This document shows positions 49,470 to 62,185 of a stretch of 64,000 bases of DNA, in pieces (the first letter of the stretch is position 1; each line of letters opens with the position of its first letter). The notes under the pieces are model-generated. The model searched no databases. It was not told where the DNA came from and saw only the letters and a list, made by a program, of their open reading frames with translations. Both the position numbers and the translations under genes were made by a program. The stretch is from Tubiluchus corallicola (lineage: Eukaryota > Priapulida > Priapulimorpha > Priapulimorphida > Tubiluchidae). The stretch lies in NCBI GenBank assembly GCA_030141605.1, contig JAQGDQ010000291.1, positions 105,071-169,070 of the forward strand. The letters run 5' to 3'.

Positions 49470-52400
49470 TGAAATCTATCTGGTTAATAAGCTACGAATC
49501 TGTGTGATATTTCATCCAATTTAGTAAATCGGTAAAGAGATTTCGAAGATTTAATTATACAGTAATTACTTAATTTGTAAACAATTTATATGTGACATTT
49601 CGAAGTTACAAAGTCATAATAATATGATAGTGGTACAATGTACAGTAAAAATAATTATAGGTATAACCGATCTATAGTCTGCAAAACAGGACTAATGTGA
49701 CTAATTGCTTAGGATTATGTGGAAAAGATAAGCACACTCATATTGTGCCTGTAACAATCCATCGATGCGTCGTGATATCCTGCATTACGATATGTATATT
49801 GCCAAGGTGCACCCGTATCGTGATAATTTGAGTCAATGATATTTAGCAAATTAGCACTCACTTGATTGTATGCTGATAAAAAAGATGCGAAGTGATTCAA
49901 GCTGAAGTGGTGGTGTGTACTGTATATACGTACCAATTAGTGCAGCGAGCAGCAGTCGATTTAACACAGGCACTGCTAGCAGCCAAAGAGGTTGAAAAGT
50001 GAAAGATGTTTAATCTGTAGTATGCTAATTACGTCGTTTACACATGAACTCATGAAATGGCAAGAGTGAACCAGAAAATGCACAAGCAACTTTTAATATT
50101 AAAGTAATGACATGTTCTACTGCTAGCTTATAGTGCAAACATTGTAATTGCCTGCACATTACACAAGTAATATAAAAAACCAAACAGTTTGTCAAGTTAT
50201 TTTAGCATTTGGCAATTGTTAAAACTATTGATTGATAAAATATGTTTGATGGTTATTACCAATGGCTTTGTCTAGTTGTTTTATAAAACCTGCAAACATT
50301 AACTCAACTGTATCATGACACGTATCGTACCATGTCATACGTGTATCGTTACACCCCTAAGTAATATATGCCTAAGTTATTAGCTACAACTTTTCTATTA
50401 AATATGATTAACGAAATTGTCTGCATAATTCTTTCTATAAACTATGACTATATCCGTAACTATTTTGGCTTTAATCAGGCCCACATTGTTTTACAACATA
50501 TTGTAATACCATTACTTCATAATGTTACATTTTGTCTGTGATTGCACATGGTTTAGTAAGCCTTGAGCAATGAATAGTTATTTTAATCAAAATCTTTTAC
50601 TCACTTATGTGATCTGTTTTGTTTTACTGTAAATTATATAATATATTCATATGTATGTGTAGTTTATAAAACTATTTGTATTAAATTATTGTACTTTTGT
50701 TTTACACTGTATTATGAAAAAGCTCTGAGCATAAGTTTCGTATCTGAGAGTATGGGAACCACAACACAGTTCAACCATGAAAATTAATCTTAACTGTTGT
50801 GTTTTACAGTGTTGTGTGATACTAAATTTTATTTTTTACTTACATATAAAATTATTTTAAATGTTCTAAAAAGTACAGTCTGTTTTTTATCTTTTTAGTT
50901 GGCAGCAGGCTTAAGTATAGTGCACTATAAAAACGCTTTTTAAACTCATAATATGCATGGTTGTATAAATGTACAAGGTTACGGTTAATACATTGTACAA
51001 CAGTATAAGTAATGTGTATAGGCACAGTTATACAAGTATAGTTACATCTATACAGAAATCACACATAGAGGGCTCTGAATCTAACCGTGTTGTGTGTGAT
51101 TTAACTACAACAGCATCAAGTGTTTAAGGTATTACATGTTTAAAGCAAGCAATCCATAATTAATTATACTCTATTACCATTTATTGTACTTTTGTAATAA
51201 CAATCAGCGAAAAACACCATAGGCATATATTTTTCAGACTGTAGCTTCTGACATTGTATTATACGTATTATGTAACATATCAATTTTCAATAAAAGATGT
51301 TAAAAAGAATACCGGTAATTTTGTTGTAAGGTGTAATAACGAAATGTTGAATAACAGTTATTATTCTAAAATGGATTTTGCGAGGAAATGACAAAAATCG
51401 TGGTGATGTTTACAGAATAGCTACTACCTCATAGGAAGAGGCTAATTAAAGCTTTAAGGCTAGAAGTGTTCTGAAAGAACTATTTCAGTGATTAGAAAAT
51501 TGGTAATTTCAACAAAGTATTATATCGTTTGAGTGAATTTCTGGTAAATAAGTGAGTTGTCACTATGTATTCTCACAGCTTAGTTACTAAAGATAAGCAA
51601 ACGCGTGTTCTATATTGTGTTCTATTTGGTAAACTCCATCTAATCATGACAACAAGGTATTATCTTGAAATAATGTTTTCATTTAGCGATAAACTTGGCA
51701 TGCGAAAGATTTCAATGTTAGATAAAATGTCAGGCAACAACGACATATAGTAAAGAGAACCTGTTAAATTATGGTAAAAGCAGTAGATTATGATAAATAA
51801 TTATGTTGGTAGATGCTGGTATGATGAAGCCAGTTAAGGAGTGGTGTCATGTGATTGAGTGATCCAGGAATTGAGGTGCCGGGGCATAAAGCGTGCGAGG
51901 TCTCCAGCTCGAGGATTTAGTCTTAGATTGAATCTGGGAGCCCGTGCGTACAGACAGCCGTTAGATCAGGGGCTTTGGCATCGCTGTCTATTATATTTAT
52001 TGTGTTGATGTTTAATAAACGTGTCATTTTATAATCAGACTCTTCATAGCTTTGCCATTCCTCAAGCATCAATAAGCAGCTACACACAACCAATACAACG
52101 CACTATCCACTATACAACGAAATTAATTTTACTCATATCGTCCCTTTCACTTCCACTAACATGTTCGAGGCACATATGGAAGCTTCTAGCCATGAAAAAC
52201 TCTGCACTTTTAAATCAGTTAATGAGCTACTATATAACAAATACTTTAGCTGATCTCACAATTTTAATTATTAAGAACATTTGGCCACTTGTCATAACAT
52301 ACACAATAGACTATAGATCAAAATATGCTATAGTCTAAAAAATGCCGTTTTTTTAATTTACAAGACACATTATAAAAATAAGGATGGCAGTATAATCTAA

Positions 52401-52506
52401 TGAGACCCTGATTATGGTAGTTGTTCCGCTCATTAAATCAATTCCAAAACATTCAGTTGCACACACAGAAAGCAAATGGTGTCAATTGTAACAACGAAAC
52501 TTCTGA
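49470..52506. other. Convergent intergenic region
   Basis: No supported exon lies between the ends of HS1BP3 and SRFBP1. A locally GC-rich patch at 51860-51975 (gaggtgccggggcataaagc and neighbours) stands out from the AT-rich surroundings but matches no element I recognise. A minus-strand AATAAA near 51995 could serve SRFBP1. Confidence 0.35.
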
Positions 52507-53336
52507 TTAGACGTCTTCAAAGGTGACTTTCTTTCCTTCAAATGGCAATATTCGAGATTCCATTTCCTTTTTTCTTTTGCTTGCGAGCCAGGATGGATGC
52601 AGCTCATCAGTTTTGGAGATGCCTGGCTTCTTTCCTACAAATGTGGCTTCATTAGTAAGTCCTGAAATGAAAAATAAACATCTCCACTTAAACTTGTTTT
52701 TATTAGTGAAATATTGTCACATTTCTTACTTTCTCCAGAACATCTTAATTAGCAATATTAATTAAAGACTGTAGTCAACAGATTATAGGCTATAAAATGA
52801 GGACGGACGAAGCCAAGTGAAATGCAGTTTGAAGCCAAGTGAAGTGTAGTTTTGTTGTAACTCTCCTACTCTTACCTTTCTTGTACTTTGTTCCTAGTGA
52901 TTTTGGTCTTGACTGAACAGCGGCCTTCCGTGATGTACGAACTTCATGAAAACTGTTCTGTTCGAGCTTCCTCTTTGCAGAACTGAAAAATACGTCAATT
53001 ATATAAAATGCTGCAGCATTGTTAGCATTCAGACAACTGCAAAATAGAAAAAAAATCTTGACAACTACAACCAGAGGAAAATATCATGTATATTTGAGGC
53101 TAAATAGCTGAGTAGACATTAAACAAAGCTAGAATTTTAAGTAACTGGATGAGTGACCACCACTAAAACTGCTTTTTGGAGGTTGCCATACATTCTCTGT
53201 CTATCCAAACCTTGTTAAATACCCCCTTTATATTGCCAAACTGCTTAATGCCAAAATTTTTAGCCATATTATTCATATGGCTAAATATCCATATTTTATG
53301 TATGTATTAATGCACCTCATTGTAATGCCAAATTTG

Positions 53337-53380
<44 letters not shown>

Positions 53381-54469
53381 CTGAACAGGGCTAAGATTTA
53401 TGGTAGTGACATCACTATATGTCTATAATAAATGTGTGCTGCGCTGAATGCTGGAATTCAATTGTAGAATACAAATTGCAACGTAGATGGCAACAAACCT
53501 TGAAAACGTTTTCTGTTTCCACGGAAACAATTTTTTCCTGTAGCGTTCGGCAGCTGTGGCAAACTTTCTTCCTGTCCCTTCATGAGTACGATCGGAAAGT
53601 TCTGCAGTGGGGAGTGATGGTACAGTATCTACTTTGTGTCCTTCTGCAGTGGGGAGTGATGGTACAGTATCTACTTTGTGTCCTTCTTCATCACTGCTCT
53701 CATCGCCAACACCTGCAAAGAAATCGTCCTTGGCTTTTTTGGGTTGAGCTTGTTCGGTTCCTTGCAGAAGCTTGAGTGTATCAACTTCATCTTTAACTGG
53801 CATGTCAATGTAGTCAAAGTCATCATTATCTTTTAAGTTGATCTGCTTTAAAGCCATATTGGTCAAATTAGTTCTTCTAGGTGGCTTTTTAATCACTTTT
53901 ACAACAACATCTTTCCTGTGTCGCTTTGCTTTACCTTTAAGGAAGCCTTTTAATCTGCTGTTTGTTTTGTTTTCTTCGAGCAGTTTGGAAGTCTCAGAAT
54001 TCGTTAGACGAGTTTCATCAACTTCTGAAACTGACACCTGAAGATTAGTTCTCTTGTTTTCATTCAAATTTTTTCCCTTCTGATTTGCCGACTCGTCAGT
54101 TTTTATTTCACTGTCACTGTCTGCAGAAAATGCACTAAACATATCTAAATTGTCATAATTCAGGCAAGTTTCAGCCAAGCTGTTATTACTGCTGGATTTC
54201 CTGTCACTAAACTCATCACTCTGAGGCACGTTAACTCTTGTAGGGGTGTCCTTGCTTTCATCGTTCTCTACCACTATGTTAATTATTTCCTTTTTCTCCT
54301 TTTTGCTTAAACGCTTATTGTGTTTGGCCGCAAAGCTTGTTACCATTGACTTCCAGTTAGGATGGCTGTTACGAAATGCATCAACCCTAGCTTGCACTGT
54401 CTTATGAGAAGCTAATTTTCTAGCCATTACTGTTTCGTCATTTTCTGACTGAAAAATAACAAATACATT

Positions 54470-54517
<48 letters not shown>

Positions 54518-57268
54518 CGTGCATGCATGCATGTATGTATGTATGTGTGTATGTATGTATATAAGAATGTATATACTTATGCATGTAGGTATATATGCAT
54601 GCATGTATATATGAATGCATCTATAAATATAAATACATATGTGTGTATATATAGTAGAATTGAATGAAGTGTTGCAGCACGTAAGAACCCAAATTACATA
54701 CATGTTACAAGCAAGCTAATAATGCAATGCTTACGAAATGTAACAATTTCGTAAAAAATTTCAACATTATTTCACTTTAGGTTTGACACAAAGAGTCCAG
54801 TGACACAAAGAGAAAGTGAATCCCTGTGTGTGTGTGTGTGGGCAACATCATCCAGTTTTGCTTTCTACAAAGAAAAACATGAAAACGATTGTGTTCATAT
54901 GGTGTGAATTAAGATGGCACCAAAATCAGAATTTTTTAAAAAGTGATTTAATGGGGAGTTATTCTTTTATATATACTTGTTATTTACATCTTGTTTGGGC
55001 TATGAACACATTATCAGGGATGAGAATGACAAATTGCAAAAACTTTGAAACAGGCCCCCTTGGAGCCAGCAACAAATTGCAATTTTGTGACCATAGAGAG
55101 CCTCTAAGTGGATTTAAAATATCAATTACCTAGTTTCATGCATAATTTAAAATACCAAACTATCAAGTATACATGATACCTAATTGTCTCAAAAACGCCT
55201 AAGTACAGGCCGCTCCTATGCAAAAGTATATAAAAACTGTCTGCAATTGACTCAAATAACTTCGCACAATTGATTCTATATTTTTATACATAGAGATATA
55301 CACGTGGTTACACTGATGTACGTGATGTAAACAAAGCGATGGCATGCCAACTAGCGGTCAGCCTGTGAAATAATGTACTGGGTCCGTAAAAATTTTCTCA
55401 ATGAATTTACGCGATCTACAAAAGTGGCACTACTGGTCTTCCAAAAACTCGGAATTCCGCGTATCCGCGGAAAAATCTCATCCCTGAAGATGGCACCAAA
55501 ATCAGAATTTTTTAAAAACTGATTTAACGGGGAGTTATTCTTTTTTATATACTTGTTATTTAGATCTTGCTTGGGCTATGAGCACATTATTGCTTAAGGC
55601 TTTCTTGAAGTTGAGATGAACTTAAGAAGCACTTCAGTTGCATTGCTGATTCCATAGTAAAGTACATAAATACATTTTGTACTACAGAAGAATTTAGCAA
55701 TACCTGATAGGACAATCAAAAGTCGCACATGTCAAAAAAACTAATTATGAACTTCTTGTTGGGTTGTTTAATCAAATGTTTCCTGTATGAAACAAATCAC
55801 AAACCTTTATGAGAAAAATTTCTCGCAGGAAGCGATCGGCTTTCAGTTTGTTTTTCTGCAAACGTTTCTCTGTGCCTCTGCAAAATGAAGTTTTAAAGCA
55901 ACAAAAATAATACTGGAATTTGGCAGCTTCTAGAACAGTATTTATGAAATAATAACTAATACAAACAGTTTATACAAAAATACTACACGAAGCAAAAAGT
56001 CACTTGATTGGCTTTGGTGTCAAAGATTGTAGAAAAACATACAGAATAGTAAACTAGCAGCATCTACATGACAGACAATGTTATAACATGAAGCGTGATA
56101 AATTTACAGGAAAACTATTTCATTTAATTATAATATTTATTGTACGATACGTATACCCAATTAAAGTTCTAAACATGGTATAATTATTTGTTGCCTAGTA
56201 TACTGCTCTCACCTTCTTTTCAATAAAATTTTTCTTTTTCTTGTAATTTTGTGTATTGCGTGTACCTTGGCTTGCTTTAAAAGAGGTCGCAGCTTGACAA
56301 CCTACAAAATCAAGAATTTACGGCCATTAGAGTTGAGTCTCGAGCACATTCGGATGATCCGGCACATGTTTGAGACAGTGAAGAAAGTAACAATGTAATT
56401 TCTGCGTAGAATTGATAGGGAAACGACTAAACGATGCATTCTAGGTCAGTTTTTTCCATTACCTATTTGCTTCCATTCTATTTCATGTTGCAGTTTAGCA
56501 AATTCCACCATTCATTTTGTGTATAATGTTTTGCACTACTGTTTTTAAGAAAAGGTTGGACAACCTCTGCGCTAGGCCCCCACTGAGGATACGGATATAT
56601 ATGTATATGATTTGTCCAGAAGATTACTTTGCCAAAACAACATAAGGTAACTTAAGATAAGGTGTAACACTTAAGGTAAACATTATAGCTATACCAGAAC
56701 AACAAACAACTTATCAAACAGTAGTTACAAATCGTAAGGCAGTTAAAACGATATCACTATAAAATGTAAACACAAGCACTAACAACTGCCAATGTTGCAG
56801 CAGATTGTAGCTTAACTCCGCATTGCTAGCCGCAAGCTGTTTATGTTGGCAATTTTGTGTAAATATTAGCGCAACGTCCCACAGATCGAAATTTAAAAAA
56901 TCAGGTGCATCTGGGTATTATGCAGTGCATGAGAAAGTAGTCATTCCACCAACAACACGTGCACCCTCGGCTTGCTGTGGCGATGTCTGTTGACTGAAAA
57001 CGACACTAATCCATGAGATTTCATTTTTAACTAGCGATTATTGGCTCTCCTGTTAGCATATGCACAATACAATAGCCAGATTTCTATTGTACAGAATGTG
57101 AAAAAATTAAAACGTCAACCTTCAAAACATTCCATTTTTCACGAAAGGTAAAAACTGATATCTTGCAGATTTTATTTCTCAATTGGGATACGCATAGTCT
57201 TACACTAAATATCATTATCTCACCTCTTCATTTACAACCTTAAATGGCACAGGTTGCCCTTCAGTCAT
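52507..57268 (-). CDS. SRFBP1: SRFBP1 orthologue (BUD22-family nucleolar protein)
   Basis: Six exons, 57268-57224, 56301-56213, 55877-55805, 54448-53499, 52982-52876 and 52661-52507, join in phase to 472 residues; human SRFBP1 is about 430. The N-terminus reads [15 protein letters not shown], aligning with NNEVVKMRKEVK of the human protein. [20 protein letters not shown] then matches the KGTEDALLKNQRRAQRLLEE coil. A long charged middle exon contains [10 protein letters not shown]. The C-terminus is the diagnostic BUD22 tail [13 protein letters not shown]...[10 protein letters not shown]. Yeast Bud22 acts in small-subunit rRNA maturation; human SRFBP1 also binds SRF. The segment between the coil and ARKL appears shorter than in human, since exons 3 and 4 join directly in phase. 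Confidence 0.92.
53205..53345. mobile_element. Decayed pogo-like MITE fragment
   Basis: It shares cttgttaaata, ttgccaaac and gtattaatgcacctcattgtaatgccaaa with the cleaner element at 59601-59753. The ends are eroded and it runs into an (AT)n tract. It lies in an SRFBP1 intron. Confidence 0.55.
53338..53372. repeat. (TA)n microsatellite
   Basis: About 33 bp of alternating T and A in an SRFBP1 intron. Confidence 0.9.
53600..53683 (-). repeat. In-frame 42-bp tandem duplication inside SRFBP1
   Basis: Two identical 42-bp units encode [14 protein letters not shown] twice in the acidic linker. The absence of differences indicates a recent event, and the frame is kept. Confidence 0.95.
54473..54512. 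repeat. (GT)n microsatellite with flanking (ATGT)n
   Basis: About 40 bp of GT followed by ATGT/ATGC tetranucleotides up to about 54650, just upstream of the big SRFBP1 exon. The histidine- and isoleucine-rich N-terminal extension of the open frame reads through this repeat and is intronic. Confidence 0.9.
55015..55486. mobile_element. hAT-like TIR element flanked by 104-bp direct repeats
   Basis: The 472-bp element has 11-bp inverted ends, cagggatgaga and its inverse. It is bordered by two 104-bp direct copies, 54911-55014 and 55487-55590, that differ at six positions with no indel. An 8-bp duplication typical of hAT insertion is not present directly at both ends. It lies in the SRFBP1 intron between the exons at 53499-54448 and 55805-55877 and codes for nothing. 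Confidence 0.8.
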
Positions 57269-58342
57269 TATTGAAATTTTACTGAAACCGCTAGTTACAT
57301 TTTGTTAAAGTTTACAAGCACGTTAAGCGAAGTGAGTCCACAGATTTTAAAGTTCACAACGAAAACTTATCTTTTTTCATTTACTGTTGTTAGGCAAATT
57401 AGTGTATGCCACAAAAAACATTGTCGAATTAATTTGAGATAAATAGCCATTTTTGTCTTTTTTCAAATTTTCGGTTTTTCCATGACATCCATGCATATCA
57501 TATCATATGCCCATTACGTCTATTGTAGACATTAGGCATGCAGTCTTCTAAAATAAAAGAAACCTGCCTTCCAGACAGGTAAATTTTTATACAGCACGTT
57601 TATCGCCGATGATAGGCAATATGGGTAAAATCCTATCAGAAAACTTTGCTGTTCAATTTAATGCAGTTTATTGTAACAGTTTACCCCACTTGGCTGACAT
57701 TGAGCAACAGGATTGGTTATAATAGTAGTAGAGTAATAAAAATGTTATTTACTGTCGAAATAATTCAAAAGACAGTATTAGTCGATGGCTATTTCCGACA
57801 AATAAAAAATAAAACTAAATAAAAATTCTACACTGTACGAGCAGAATACGAGATTGACATGACTACGTCTCTACAGACGTGCCATCTGTGGGCACTGGGC
57901 AGTAGCACACATTTTGGTAGAAACGGTAAAATACAAATTACTCTGTGTTTAGTATAGGTATATTAGAGATTTATGACAAGTTGGCTTAATCACAAAGGGT
58001 TTAGATGACATTTAACAGGATAATTACAAATGTAAAATATTTCGACAAGGGTTCACAAGCAAATTGGCCGATTGAGAATCTTTAAATATATTAAGAAGTG
58101 AAAGACTGTTACTTCGTAGGTAACTCAGCAAATTAAGTATTCACAGGAGGCTTTTTTCTAACACTTTTTCCCAGCACATTTGAATTTGTTTAATTCAAAT
58201 GATTAATAATTCAAACATTAAACATACCAAGAATATTAATATATAGATCCCTGTGCGCTCGCGCCTCTGATGTCGGAGAGCCCCTGACCCTGATTTTTAA
58301 TTATTTCATTGTCTTAGGCATCCAGTTTTACATTTTTAAATC

Positions 58343-58603
58343 ATGTTAACTCTGCTGGCAAAAGGCTACAGTCACGAAACTTCGAGGGTAAAATATCGAG
58401 GCTGGGGCCTTGAAAGTGTTGTGGTGGATGATGACCTTGGTCAAACGATTAAGGACATTGAACCTTGGTCAATTATCCAATTGCCATTCAACAGTTCCTC
58501 GGGCTCTTTTAAAGGGGATATAGCAGTTCGTACAATCACTGCTATAGATTATAAAATTGTGCACTGTACAATTTCTCGGGTTTGGAAAACGCATTTGCAA
58601 TGA
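58343..58603 (+). CDS. Candidate small gene, 86 codons, unknown
   Basis: The frame starts with ATG, uses a balanced codon set and ends with TGA; AATAAA follows 74 bases later (58677-58682). The protein contains YRGWGLESVVVDDD and IKDIEPWSIIQLPF, looks soluble and is not low-complexity. I do not recognise it. It lies between SRFBP1 and the basigin-like gene, divergent from SRFBP1. It may also be a remnant of a longer gene or chance. Confidence 0.3.
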   Translation: MLTLLAKGYSHETSRVKYRGWGLESVVVDDDLGQTIKDIEPWSIIQLPFNSSSGSFKGDIAVRTITAIDYKIVHCTISRVWKTHLQ

Positions 58604-59600
58604 ACTAAAAGAGTTCACATTGAATTACTCGGCTCGTTTATGAAATCTCTTAACAATTTTGTGGACGAGCATAAAGAATAAAAAGTAATCTTTTCATAAT
58701 AATTTTGGCATGACTATCGTGAAACCCTCAATCTCTCCTTAAAAAGGTTTAAACTCGGTGCACTAACCACTCTTTCTGGCAAACTATTCCATGTTCTGCT
58801 CCATGATTATAATTACTTAATATTTAAAAAACTTTTGATGTTAAACTAATTGGAGAAAATAATGTTCTATGTCAAGGCAGCAAACTAAGTCCAATTAAAG
58901 TATTTTTGTCTACAAATGTACTTGTATAATATGATTTGTAACATTGGTGCTGTTTGTTTATTATTGGTGTAATAACATTGGTAATATCGTGACTAATTGT
59001 AATTTATTGATATTATTTTATTTGTAATTTGTAAAACTATTTTTACTACGCAGTGTGAAAAAAATGAACTTTTACAATTAGTTCTTGCATACGGTTTACA
59101 CAATTTCTTAGAATGTCCGTGAGTGGACAGCAGAGCTGCAGCCTTAAATAGTGTATCACAGCTAACGCGGTTGTCTCCATTTATGTACTTGAATACTTCA
59201 TACAAGTCAGCTGTTTCTCTTCTCTGTTGGAGGGAACAAATCTCAGGATGTGAATAAGCTGCATAACATAATCGTAGGCACCAATCTCTTGATGTCGAAT
59301 TGTAACGATGGTGATCATACTACACTAGAATACTGTAATAATGGTCGCACATAAGCTTTGTAGAGAGATTAACACCTGCTTAGGATCCTGGTTAACAAAA
59401 CATCTTTTAATCACAGTAGACAGCAGGAAAGTAAATATAGCTCGCCTTTCTTGTATTCCACAGAAAAAGATTTGCCATTTAAAAAAACCTTGCTATCTTT
59501 GCTTTTCTGCCTGGCTACGTTAAGTTGCTGTTAATTTCGTGGGAGTATACAGTATCATCCGATCTTAACAGTCGCCAAACGTGCTAATTATTACAGTATT

Positions 59601-59753
59601 CAGTCAAAACTCGTTAAAACGCATCCCCTTCTATAATGCCAACCTCGATTTGCATAGACATACATGTATTAATGCACCTCGTTATAATGCCAAACCCGCT
59701 ACAAAACCAACACTTTTGGAGTCCAAAGCAGGTGGCATAAAGAGGTTCGACTG
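59601..59753. mobile_element. Short pogo-like MITE
   Basis: It begins cagtcaaaactcgttaaaa and ends with the inverse of cagtcgaacctctttatgcc, so the terminal cagtc(a/g)aa is shared. TA follows the right end. The interior shares a block with the fragment at 53.2 kb. Confidence 0.6.
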
Positions 59754-59819
59754 TAGTTTCCAACTCAATGGGCACTTATCACATTAGGTAGATAATTCAG
59801 AAAAAAATGCAAACAATAT

Positions 59820-62185
59820 GCATAACCTAAAACAACCTTTTATTAAGATAATGGAAATTCACATATTAGTGTGGTACACATCAGTTTTAAAGGATGGAGA
59901 CATTAAATACACTACTATGTAGGCGAGAAAGTTGTACACTGCAGCAAGAGTATGGCAAATAAATATGAAATGAGCAGAATGACTTTTTTTGATCAAAGAA
60001 AAATCCATAAATTTATCATTTTATCAGAATAGAACAAGATAACAAAAAAAAAGTTAATCACTTCTACACAGGTCACTTTGTTTGTGACAATCGTTTGCCC
60101 TACTTAGAACACCAGGTAAGTTCTTTTCTCAGAAAAGATCATTCCGGAATATGTTCCTTCTGCACAAATTTTGTAAAATCGCACTAACAATTTACTGAAA
60201 AGCAAAACAAGACATTTTGTGACAATACACTGAGATAGAGTGGAAAAAAATTAATATGCAGTTTTGTAAACTGAAAACTAATATGACTTGCATTTAATTA
60301 GTACTGATCGAATCAAAATAATTGTTACTGACAAAATGAATTGAATAGTGGCAATCTGGATATCCAAATACATCTTACTCGCTTTCAGTTATAATAAGAC
60401 AGATAACTTTACCAAATATACAGCACTTGTATCAAACAATCAATGGTATAAATCACCCGATTCATAACAATCCAACACAAAAAATCTAATATAATCACAA
60501 AATGGTAATAATTATGAATAATTACGATAATGATGACAGACTCGACAAAAAAACAATAACTTTCAAATTCACAATACACGTTTTGCTTAACGCAGCAGTG
60601 CATTGATCAAAAAAGTTATATTTACAACAAAAATATACATACAACGTTACAGTATATTACAAGTATAATTTCTGCTCTAACTACGCGCATAAAATTCTTA
60701 TTTCTGTACATGTACGTAAGTGTACAAATCAAAATGATTATTTTCCGCTTGGTAGACTAGATGAAAAAAGGCTAAGTTTATTACTGTAGTTGAGCATTAA
60801 TAAAAGTATTTCATAACATCAACTTGAAACCAAGAGTTTTACTGATGCATACTACTGTGATACGCAACATCCAAATTCAACAGATCACATGCTATTATAA
60901 ACACGTGCAGCATCACATTCAAGTATTCAATATTACAGCTAAATCTAGTTCGATGACTTTAATTAATTTGAATAATTAGAGAATTTCGATGTGTTTACGT
61001 AAAACTTGTACAAAAAGTGAAAAGACTAACAGTTACCACCTACTACAGAGTGCATGTTAAATTTGTACATAAAAGTAAACAACAGCAGCAAGTCAACAAT
61101 TCTCTGTAGCTGTAGGTTAAAACATTTATATATTATCAAGCCACTCCTCCAAGGCACTTTCTCTTTTTCAAGCTGTGCCATTCACTCTGGGTATAAAGTT
61201 TACGATTATTCTTAGAACCCCTGAAAATTATACAACAAGCTGGCTGAATTTTCCAGAACTATGTACTTTATTGCCAGAAATACTGTAGAACTAAAATAGC
61301 TACTATCGCCCGTTGACTCCAACGCCTCACTTTAGGAACTTGCACTTACCAAATCAAATTTATCGCTCTGTGACACTTATTACTATCAATTAAATGATCT
61401 TACACGCACACACCTTTAATAGTAAATTCCTGAGTAGCTAATATATTCATCAACTTTCATGCCCTCATCACAATCATGCCATAAACCCATAAATTCCCCC
61501 TTATCCACACGAACTCATAATTTATACAAAGAGAATAACACACTTGTAGGCTAATCACAGTATGTCAGCTTTTAATAAGGTCAGTGCTATAAACTTGGTT
61601 AGATACAGTCTTGCACAAACAATGTCTAGATACAAGCACACATGAAGTGTAGATACAAGCACACATGAAATATTTATAAAGGACGCAGACAATCTCGTAT
61701 TAAGTAAATAACTAAATAATACAAGAAGCTCAGTTTACATAGAATAGTAATTGTTAATTAACAAACTATCAGTTATTTTTGTCTATAGGAAGTTATCTAA
61801 GATTTTGATTGAAGCTATATTTAGCTACGCTATGCAAAAGTAAAAGAAGAAACAGTTACCAGTTTACTCACCATAGGTGTAATGTGGTTAGTATTTTAGT
61901 ATAAAAAATGCTAAAATTGTATGTTAGTAAGATAAAAAACACATACACGCAAATGTTATACACATAACGCAGCACGTATCTAGGAAGTTGACAAAAATTT
62001 AAAATCTTTAATTAAAGAACAGCCAAAGGTAAAGGTTTTATAGCATTAGATTACCCTACATCTAAATGAAAAGATTATTGCAGCAAAGAGCAATAAAATT
62101 ATGGATAAAAGCTGACTTGCAAACTTGATGCTAACACTCTAAATTTGAATGAATTTCTTATGCGAAGCTATTATCACTAAGCAAT
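59820..62185 (-). other. Probable long 3' UTR of the basigin-like gene
   Basis: No gene is seen. Minus-strand AATAAA occurs near 59838. The stretch directly follows the stop codon at 62186 on the minus strand, so it is plausibly 3' UTR, but no transcript evidence exists here. Confidence 0.35.

Noticed and set aside
53423-54703. The 426-codon open frame of SRFBP1 taken as a whole protein
   Set aside because: Its first ~80 codons read through a GT/ATGT microsatellite and its last ~25 run past a donor. The true exon is 53499-54448, joined in phase to five others.
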